This document shows positions 1 to 5,060 of a stretch of 6,007 nucleotides of DNA, piece by piece. How positions within the stretch are numbered: the first letter of the stretch is position 1; every line of letters starts with the position of its first letter. The notes below the pieces were generated by a model. It was not told the DNA's origin and did not search any database. It saw only the letters and a list, made by a program, of their open reading frames with translations. This DNA comes from Pseudomonadota bacterium. Its GTDB lineage: Bacteria; SZUA-182; DTGQ01. A program made the position numbers and the translations under genes. Where the stretch lies: assembly GCA_030605265.1 (NCBI GenBank), contig JAUWIR010000295.1:1-6007 (forward strand), in the 5' to 3' direction.

Positions 1-43
1 CACTTATTAGCGAAATCGCAAGCTCTCTGGGGGGACTGATTTT

Positions 44-571
44 ATGTTTTGGGATCAACCTTACAACTGGAGTGGATATACAAATAACTGGTATATCCGG
101 GATGGGTACACAAATAACTCGGACGAATATACTTATGGGTATCCCTCTCCTTCAATATACAACCCGGTTGTTTCCTTTAACTGGGGGACAAATGCCGGTG
201 ACGAATATACATACGGATATCAAGCTCCTCCAATATATAACTCATTTGTCCCCTTCTCTTCTCCTTGGGCCCTCGACCAGGGATATTTCCCACCTGGATG
301 GGGAACTGAAGGTCCAGGTTATCCGTGGAATTATGGTCAAAACCCCTTTAAAGTGCCACCTTCCCCAATGAATATTTTAAATCCTCCTCCCGGATGGAAG
401 GTTATAACTTCACCATCAGGATGGGAACCTTCTATTGTTCCAGATTCGTATGATCCACATCCAACAACAAGCCTAGGAGATATCATTGAAAATGCACGTG
501 GTTATCCTGGCCTATATGGGTGGTACTCCTGCAAGCAGCCCTATAAAGGTATTAACCTTTATTGTGAGTAG
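44..571 (+). CDS. Tyr/Trp/Pro/Gly-rich repeat protein of unknown function
   Basis: I do not recognise a family. The 175-residue product has about 21 Tyr, 10 Trp, 26 Pro and 19 Gly, few Lys/Arg and a net negative charge. DEYTYGY occurs at residues 27-33 and 53-59, giving a 26-residue repeat that continues as (P/Q)xPxIYN; GYTNN occurs at 11-15 and 21-25. The two DNA copies (122-163 and 200-241) differ at several codons, with four synonymous and three amino-acid changes, which supports real coding. There is no signal peptide and no membrane segment. Two Cys lie near the C-terminus (163, 174). ATG 44 is the first start after an in-frame stop at 8-10; a G-run at 29-34 is a mediocre ribosome site. 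It ends before a strong terminator. A structural or matrix-like, largely disordered protein is possible, but that is inference from composition only. Confidence 0.6.
   Translation: MFWDQPYNWSGYTNNWYIRDGYTNNSDEYTYGYPSPSIYNPVVSFNWGTNAGDEYTYGYQAPPIYNSFVPFSSPWALDQGYFPPGWGTEGPGYPWNYGQNPFKVPPSPMNILNPPPGWKVITSPSGWEPSIVPDSYDPHPTTSLGDIIENARGYPGLYGWYSCKQPYKGINLYCE
122..241 (+). repeat. Two copies of a 42-bp coding repeat, period 78 bp
   Basis: Copies at 122-163 and 200-241 encode DEYTYGY followed by a similar Pro/Ile-Tyr-Asn tail. Four of the seven codon differences are silent (act/aca, tat/tac, ggg/gga, tac/tat), so the repeat has been kept at protein level rather than being a fresh DNA duplication. 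Confidence 0.7.
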
Positions 572-653
572 GTGAAAATTCTTTATAAATAACCTCCACC
601 ATATTTTCAATACCCTGTAAGTTGTGTTTAAATTTAGAGCGATTATATTAAAA

Positions 654-695
654 GAAGGGCCAGAGGTTATTCCCTCTGGCCCTTCCTGTTTTTTT
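654..695. terminator. Bidirectional intrinsic terminator between convergent genes
   Basis: A perfect 13-bp stem pairs 654-666 with 673-685 around a 6-base loop (667-672). On the + strand it is followed by seven T at 689-695. On the - strand it is followed by a shorter run (CTTTTAATAT, complement of 644-653). It lies 83 bases after the small + gene stop and 35 bases after the peptidase stop, so it can end transcripts from both. Confidence 0.85.
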
Positions 696-720
696 CCCTT
701 TTACGGCTTTCAGTTATGGA

Positions 721-2994
721 TTAATAATACATAGGCCCATCAGTCTCCACCTTAATATCATCGATATACCATCCTTCATAGTTATTGTACAAATCGTCTG
801 TACTATCAAAGGAGAATTTGATAAGGATCGAGGAAATAAGCTCAGATGGAAGAAAGTCGTACTGGGCAACATTCCAGGTTCCACTAGTCCAAGATGTATC
901 CCATAAATTAGTATCAGAACTATCAAAGATGTCTTTCCAACTTACACCATCGTTTGTGGATATAGAAAACTTCATTATATCCCAAGGGCATGGAAAACCA
1001 CATTCAGTCTGGTACCAGTGCGCAAAATAAAGTATGGCCGAGTCGAACTCATCAAGGTGCTCTATTTCCAGTATAGCATCACCTGATGTAGTACCTACAT
1101 CATAATTAGGGGGCGTAGGAGGCTGCTGATTATAGGCTAGACTATATGGAGTATTAAAGGCACGATAGGATGAAACATGCCACAGGCCGCTAAGTGACTG
1201 CCATCCATCAGACGCACCATCTGAGAACGTTTCCCACAGAAAATCAGGCGTAATGCCTTGTCTTGCAAAGACATAGTTCATTATCCAGGTTTGAGGTGTA
1301 GTGTAACCTTGAATTTCCGCCTCTTCCATGAAAATATTGCAAGCCTCTAAAAAATTTTTAGGTTTCCAATATAAGTGTTTAAAAGAGAGATTATCTATAC
1401 TAACTGATGAAAAGCCTCGATTTTCACGGATATCCCAAAGTGCGCTGGAATAGATTTGAGAGCTTTTATGATAGACATTTGGATCCCATTGCGACATATT
1501 TCTTCTGATATCAAGATGTCTACGCATATTAGGGTCTATCATAAACCACTCGCCTTGATCCGGATCTTCGGTCTGGGCACATGAAAAATAATCGGAAAAA
1601 GTCTCATTTAAGGCTAATTCATATACATCATTGCCAAGGTAATAGGGATCATAAATTTTGTGAGTAACAGCATGTTGTAATTCATGAAGCATTACATCAC
1701 GTGCCCATGCAGAATTTCGCAAAATAGGAGGCATATCATGGGTAAAATTAAGCGTTCTATCAATGCCATCATAATGTGGACCGAGTGGAGAATTCACATG
1801 AGTAAAGCATTTTATCTGGTAACCTAGATCAAAGCCTTCCTCTAACCAATAAAAGTTATAAAGGCTGTTATTGATATGCCAACAGACATTTTGAGAATCA
1901 AAGAGTGAATTATAATTATAGGGATCTTCATTCCATGTAAAATTCCATGTATATGGAATCTGATAATATGGGAAATAAGAGTATACAGAATCATAAAGAT
2001 TTCCAGAATGTATTGCCCAGCATTTTGGCCCATACAGATGATAACCTATCTGATACCAATAATAACCGTTCGGGTAATATACCTTATAATACCCGGTAGA
2101 ACTGGAAGTGTCTGTATCGTAAAGGTTCCAACCAGACCAATAATAGTATGAAGATACATCCGAAAAGATGAGAGGGGCAGTGGCAAGGGTGTCGTCTCCG
2201 TCAGTAGGAAAGTATTTAGCCTGGTAAGTGCCTCGGGTCGAATAATTTATCCGAGCATCTTGAATAGAGATGATTTCGCCTGTATCCGCATCAACAAAAT
2301 ATATCCAGCTTCCCACATCTTTACCTGAATATGATATTTTCCAGGAAAGATAGTCTTTCTTTTCCCCTTCACCATAAGGATAAATAACCAATTCCGGACC
2401 CAGAAGGGTGGGCTTAAGAGGATTCTCCAGACCAAAAGAACCATAGAAAGGAACCATAATACCAGCTATGTTAGGATCAGGAAGTTGTATCTTCGCATCA
2501 ACAGTGGGTTCATCTTTGGTAGGGTCAACTCCAAGATCTTGCATAACTGTGGATAGCGCTTTATCAGCAGTAATTTTTGGTGTGACATCGAGATCCAGAT
2601 CCGGCTGATAATTGGAAGAAAGACCAACAATTTTTCCCTTAGTTGTCATATGGACCAAAATTTCTGCTCTTTCCACTGGTATAGCCTTGTATATCTGCTG
2701 GAATTTTACATGATTCATGTTTCCAATTTCTATTTCCTCCACATTGCCTAACATCAATGTATCTATTTTTAGATAATCAAAGTGCTGTTGAAGGAACTCT
2801 TTGGCTGCCTTCTGGCTATCTTTGCCCATTGAGTCGGTTTTAAACCCGGACACAAATTTTGGCGCCTGTGTTGTTGGGTTTATAAGAACAGTCTTTGCCT
2901 TTAGCGGGTTTTCAAAATAAGTTGCAAAAGCAGTTGATACTAAAAAAATAATGCTCATAAAACCTATTAGAATTGATAAGATACCTTTTTTCAT
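721..2994 (-). CDS. Secreted M4-type (thermolysin-like) zinc metallopeptidase with C-terminal beta-sandwich domain
   Basis: An exported zinc endopeptidase of the thermolysin/fungalysin group, 757 residues. A Sec signal peptide (about 1-24, cleavage after AFA) precedes an FTP-like propeptide (about 50-150) and a PepSY-like segment (about 215-247, ending YFVDADTGEIISI). The catalytic motif HELQHAVTH has zinc ligands His437 and His441 and catalytic Glu438; the third ligand is Glu464 in LNETFSD. Asp504 and His509 (DPNVYH) keep the spacing of thermolysin Asp226/His231. The C-terminus (about 595-749) resembles the MAM/immune-inhibitor-A-type jelly-roll domain of bacterial proteases and ends in GWYIDDIKV. 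Residues 281-385 are extremely Tyr-rich. ATG 2994 has a good ribosome site (AGAGGAAG, 5-base spacer) and starts the signal peptide. All catalytic residues are present, so it is probably active; the substrate is unknown. M36 is the alternative family, but the Glu464 motif fits M4 better. Confidence 0.93.
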   Translation of the reverse strand: MKKGILSILIGFMSIIFLVSTAFATYFENPLKAKTVLINPTTQAPKFVSGFKTDSMGKDSQKAAKEFLQQHFDYLKIDTLMLGNVEEIEIGNMNHVKFQQIYKAIPVERAEILVHMTTKGKIVGLSSNYQPDLDLDVTPKITADKALSTVMQDLGVDPTKDEPTVDAKIQLPDPNIAGIMVPFYGSFGLENPLKPTLLGPELVIYPYGEGEKKDYLSWKISYSGKDVGSWIYFVDADTGEIISIQDARINYSTRGTYQAKYFPTDGDDTLATAPLIFSDVSSYYYWSGWNLYDTDTSSSTGYYKVYYPNGYYWYQIGYHLYGPKCWAIHSGNLYDSVYSYFPYYQIPYTWNFTWNEDPYNYNSLFDSQNVCWHINNSLYNFYWLEEGFDLGYQIKCFTHVNSPLGPHYDGIDRTLNFTHDMPPILRNSAWARDVMLHELQHAVTHKIYDPYYLGNDVYELALNETFSDYFSCAQTEDPDQGEWFMIDPNMRRHLDIRRNMSQWDPNVYHKSSQIYSSALWDIRENRGFSSVSIDNLSFKHLYWKPKNFLEACNIFMEEAEIQGYTTPQTWIMNYVFARQGITPDFLWETFSDGASDGWQSLSGLWHVSSYRAFNTPYSLAYNQQPPTPPNYDVGTTSGDAILEIEHLDEFDSAILYFAHWYQTECGFPCPWDIMKFSISTNDGVSWKDIFDSSDTNLWDTSWTSGTWNVAQYDFLPSELISSILIKFSFDSTDDLYNNYEGWYIDDIKVETDGPMYY

Positions 2995-2999
2995 GGCGG

Positions 3000-3007
3000 C
3001 TTCCTCT
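3000..3007 (-). promoter_or_regulatory. Ribosome binding site of the peptidase gene
   Basis: On the - strand AGAGGAAG sits five bases (CCGCC) before the ATG at 2994, supporting this start. Confidence 0.75.
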
Positions 3008-3014
3008 CTTTGAT

Positions 3015-3040
3015 TTCATTCAATAACTTCATTCAATAAC
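3015..3040. repeat. Perfect 13-bp tandem duplication
   Basis: TTCATTCAATAAC occurs at 3015-3027 and again at 3028-3040 without spacing. A partial third match (ATTCAATC) lies at 3053-3060. It sits in the 5' leader of the peptidase gene, just upstream of its ribosome site. It may be replication slippage or a repeated protein or RNA site. Confidence 0.85.
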
Positions 3041-3108
3041 CCTGACTCGGATATTCAATCTTTTCCCTCTATATTATCACCTCCCCCTCGTTATACTTGT
3101 AATCCAAA

Positions 3109-3138
3109 CTTACAGTTTAAGGCACTTTATACTGTAAG
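3109..3138. promoter_or_regulatory. Inverted repeat, possible operator or hairpin
   Basis: CTTACAGT (3109-3116) and ACTGTAAG (3131-3138) are perfect inverted 8-mers whose centres are 22 bp apart, about two helical turns. Three further inner pairs after one mismatch would also allow an RNA hairpin. It lies 115-145 bp before the peptidase start, so a dimeric regulator site for that gene is plausible. No T-run follows closely enough to make it a convincing terminator. Confidence 0.4.
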
Positions 3139-3169
3139 ACTTAAAGAAGATATGATCTCAAAAATTTGG

Positions 3170-3195
3170 GAATCTAAGAAGTGAATCTAAGAAGT
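3170..3195. repeat. Second perfect 13-bp tandem duplication
   Basis: GAATCTAAGAAGT occurs at 3170-3182 and immediately again at 3183-3195. Its sequence is unrelated to the 13-bp duplication at 3015-3040, but the unit length is the same. Confidence 0.85.
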
Positions 3196-3274
3196 ATAGT
3201 ATGTATGATAGGTATTATAATAAATATTCTATATTAATAAAATATATTTTTCAAATAAAAATAAAGGACTAAAA

Positions 3275-3613
3275 TTAGGCAGGCTCCCGTCCAGTTAACC
3301 GGATTATTTGTGACTTATCTGCCCTGTTATTTTTACTGAAAAGTTTGAAAGGGCACAGATCCCCACACATTGAACAACTGTTTTGAGTAGTAGGTATTCT
3401 TTCTTTTATGAATCTGGCCGTGTATGAATCGATTGCTTCATCAAATTGCCTTGGCCAATCAAGTTCAGCTCTGGCTAAAGCCATACGATTGTCCCAGTCA
3501 ATATCTGAATTCCTAAAGGCAAGATCTATGGCATGAGCGGCTATTTTAGCAGCTATTATCCCCTTAGGAATGTCATCTAAGAAAGGCAATCCTAAATGTT
3601 CGCTTGGATACAC
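3275..3613 (-). CDS. thiC: ThiC C-terminal fragment with Fe-S cluster motif
   Basis: This is the C-terminal piece of the broken thiC. It includes YPSEHLGLP, IAAKIAAHAIDLA, the ALARAELDWPRQF helix and the cluster motif CSMCGDLC, which is the CxxCxxxC spacing I associate with short ThiC forms, against CxxCxxxxC in E. coli-type ThiC. The frame stays open upstream to about 3790 and encodes GAPLGVLGP, TDIAPGYDHIT and HGADYLCV; the GTG at 3613 is an ordinary Val codon inside the domain and probably not a start. No ribosome site precedes it. Confidence 0.7.
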   Translation of the reverse strand: MYPSEHLGLPFLDDIPKGIIAAKIAAHAIDLAFRNSDIDWDNRMALARAELDWPRQFDEAIDSYTARFIKERIPTTQNSCSMCGDLCPFKLFSKNNRADKSQIIRLTGREPA

Positions 3614-3746
3614 TACGCACAGATAGTCGGCCCCATGAAGAAGAGCAATGGTTGCTCCAATGGCAAGGGTTATATGATCATATCCAGGGGCAATATCAGT
3701 AACAATTGGTCCTAAAACACCTAATGGGGCACCTCTGCATAATCTT

Positions 3747-4547
3747 TTAGCCTTTCCTGATGAATGGCTTGATTTTATTGACAGCTAAATGACCGGGACC
3801 TTCAACCTTTACCTGGACCCCAGCTTTTCTAGCCTTTTTTACAAGCCCCCCTATTATAGCTAATTCTTCCATGGCAAGAATATTTTCTCCATCTGATACA
3901 CATCCTGACCGAAGGGAGGCCCCGAAGCTTAATATAACATCCTTTTTCCTGACAATATCTAAAAGGTCTTCAAATGTTGAATACAGAGGATTTCCGGAAT
4001 CATTGGCCTTCATCCAAGAAGCAATAATTCCTCCTCCCTTAGAGATCATTTTAATTATTCTTTTGCTTTTAATTAATTTGCGAAGAATTTTTTTATTTAA
4101 TCCACAATGGACGGTCAGCATTGAGCATCCTTCTTCAATAGATTCCATAATGATAGTAAAAAGGTCCTCCTCACTCATGCTCAAATGCGTGCCTGATCGG
4201 CTAATTGCTTCAGAAGCAGCTTGATAAACAGGGACTATCCTTACAGGAACATTAACAGATTCAATAAGCTTTACTCTGTTTTTTTTGATATCACCAAAAG
4301 TACTTAAATCCATGAGAGTATCAGCCCCCCACTTTTCAGCTTCCTTAGCTTTTATTATTTCCAACTCATGATCAAAATAGTGACAAGATGTACCAATATT
4401 GGCATTTATTTTTATTTTTAATCCTTGACCAATGCCGATAGGGTGAAACTGATTTTTTTTATCCCAGATAAGAAGTATTCTTCCCTTTGAAATCCCTTTT
4501 TGAATAAACTTAACCGGAACTTCCTTTTTATTTGCCACTGCTTCCAT
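3747..4547 (-). CDS. thiC: ThiC main fragment (residues 16-280 of the restored protein)
   Basis: This is the longest open piece of the broken thiC, 266 residues. It holds the imidazole-ribotide-binding barrel, from MEAVANKKE through NANIGTS, MDLST, VPVYQA and NPLYSTF to VEGPGH. Its ATG at 4547 corresponds to the internal Met of the usual N-terminal ThiC segment ITxExMxxVA, so it is not the natural start, although it could serve as one. It stops at 3747 just after FIRKG, where the next frame continues with AKRLCRGAP. Without the C-terminal iron-sulfur domain this piece could not carry out radical chemistry. Confidence 0.75.
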   Translation of the reverse strand: MEAVANKKEVPVKFIQKGISKGRILLIWDKKNQFHPIGIGQGLKIKINANIGTSCHYFDHELEIIKAKEAEKWGADTLMDLSTFGDIKKNRVKLIESVNVPVRIVPVYQAASEAISRSGTHLSMSEEDLFTIIMESIEEGCSMLTVHCGLNKKILRKLIKSKRIIKMISKGGGIIASWMKANDSGNPLYSTFEDLLDIVRKKDVILSFGASLRSGCVSDGENILAMEELAIIGGLVKKARKAGVQVKVEGPGHLAVNKIKPFIRKG

Positions 4548-4646
4548 ATTCTTTGGTTATGATTCCTCTTTTGGCGGCTTCCAATTGAGTCATGAGTAAG
4601 TTTATCATTCCTTTTTTATTTACTATTTTTATTAAATCTAATAAAT

Positions 4647-4674
4647 ATTTTATCTTAAGTTTTAATTAATGCAA
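4647..4674 (-). promoter_or_regulatory. Weak candidate thiC promoter
   Basis: On the - strand TTGCAT (4674-4669) is followed after 16 bases by TAAAAT (4652-4647), about 55 bp before the thiC start. The -10 is good but the -35 is weak, and in such AT-rich DNA this could be chance. Confidence 0.3.
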
Positions 4675-4810
4675 ATAATATGCCATTATTTATTCTATAA
4701 TAGAAGGATGAACTTGGGGTAATAAACATTTTTTGTAAGTATAGGATTTTTACTAATGAATATGATAAAATAAAGCAACTTGTGGGCATCTTTCAACAGC
4801 AATTCTCACT

Positions 4811-4837
4811 TTGACATGATTTGGATCAAGGTACAAT
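4811..4837 (+). promoter_or_regulatory. Candidate mnmG promoter
   Basis: A perfect TTGACA (4811-4816) is followed by TACAAT (4832-4837) with a 15-bp spacer, shorter than the ideal 17. Transcription would begin near 4843-4846, at the left edge of the 9-bp-unit inverted repeat, giving mnmG a leader of about 215 bases. Confidence 0.35.
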
Positions 4838-4842
4838 TTTTC

Positions 4843-4911
4843 ACCGCAGAGAACGCAGGGGTCGCAGAGAGAACATAAGAAAAACTCTGCGTTCTCTGCG
4901 TTCTCTGCGGT
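4843..4911. repeat. Inverted repeat of three 9-bp units per arm
   Basis: The left arm (4843-4869) reads ACCGCAGAG, AACGCAGGG, GTCGCAGAG. The right arm (4885-4911) reads CTCTGCGTT, CTCTGCGTT, CTCTGCGGT. The arms pair at 24 of 27 positions around a 15-base A-rich loop. A T-rich run (4918-4928) follows on the + strand. Similar GCAGAGAAC-unit repeats are, from memory, scattered in intergenic regions of many environmental bacteria; their function is unknown to me. It could fold as a strong RNA hairpin in the mnmG leader or be a small non-autonomous mobile repeat. Confidence 0.8.
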
Positions 4912-5047
4912 AAGTTATATTTTTTTTTAGACATAGGTTTAATAATTAGAATTGCTACATCTTTCAAAAAAAATTATATATGAACCTTATTAGAAAATGA
5001 GTGGAAACATAGCCTCTGTTTAATCCCCTGTTTTTTGAAAAAGGAGT

Positions 5048-5053
5048 AAAGGA
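5048..5053 (+). promoter_or_regulatory. Ribosome binding site of mnmG
   Basis: AAAGGA lies seven bases before ATG 5061. A second purine-rich match, AAGGAG at 5041-5046, lies 14 bases before the start and is less well spaced. Confidence 0.65.
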
Positions 5054-5060
5054 AAGAAGT

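Larger units (their letters stand above)
2995..3274. other. AT-rich region between thiC and the peptidase gene
   Basis: This 280-bp stretch holds no gene. It contains the peptidase ribosome site, two 13-bp tandem duplications and one inverted repeat. The part at 3196-3262 is almost pure A/T. A TATAAT-like hexamer is present on the - strand near 3215-3220, but no -35 box stands at a proper distance, so I do not call a promoter. I see no strong intrinsic terminator after thiC. Confidence 0.6.
3275..4593 (-). pseudogene. thiC: Phosphomethylpyrimidine synthase ThiC (or close paralogue), two frameshifts
   Basis: ThiC is a radical-SAM [4Fe-4S] enzyme that rearranges aminoimidazole ribotide to HMP phosphate, the thiamin pyrimidine. 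Three reading frames carry its consecutive parts: residues 1-15 (MTQLEAAKRGIITKE, from 4593), then EMEAVA onward from 4547, then AKRLCRGAP to the stop at 3275. Removing one base near 4548 and one near 3751-3752 restores a continuous 438-residue protein of normal short-ThiC length. In that numbering NANIGTS is at 63-69, MDLST at 94-98, VPVYQA at 120-125, EGPGH at 264-268, GYDHIT at 303-308, YPSEHLGLP at 328-336 and the cluster Cys at 406, 409 and 413. Some motifs deviate, notably SFGASLRSG (222-230) for the usual SLGDGLRPG. Either a young pseudogene or sequencing error; a BzaF-type paralogue is possible. No thiamin riboswitch is visible upstream. The ribosome site for ATG 4593 is poor. Confidence 0.85.
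4594..5060. other. Divergent intergenic region between thiC and mnmG
   Basis: No gene is visible in these 467 bp; open frames are only a few codons long. The left half (4600-4780) is very AT-rich. The region carries weak candidate promoters for both divergent genes, the 9-bp-unit inverted repeat and the mnmG ribosome site. I found no tRNA and no THI-box (TPP riboswitch) sequence on either strand. Confidence 0.6.

Noticed and set aside
1..43. Upstream extension of the aromatic repeat protein to add a signal peptide
   Set aside because: An in-frame TAG at 8-10 closes the frame, and no alternative start codon lies between it and ATG 44.
3740..3765. Programmed ribosomal frameshift in thiC
   Set aside because: The shift site (AGG AAA GGC TAA) resembles no known slippery signal, ThiC is not known to use one, and a second shift at the N-terminus makes simple mutation or error more likely.
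3871..4224. Plus-strand open frame of 117 codons inside thiC
   Set aside because: It is antisense to the conserved ThiC barrel and has no family features.
2995..4582. Shared 10-mer GGAAGCCGCC on the - strand before the peptidase (3004-2995) and in the thiC start (4582-4573)
   Set aside because: The two copies sit in different contexts (leader versus codons for EAA) and look like chance.
4843..4911. CRISPR array
   Set aside because: The 9-bp units are contiguous and arranged as an inverted repeat; there are no spacers of even length and no cas genes.
4594..5060. TPP (thiamin) riboswitch expected before thiC
   Set aside because: No CTGAGA, ACCTGA or GGxTAATxCC-type THI-box elements are visible on the thiC strand upstream of 4593.
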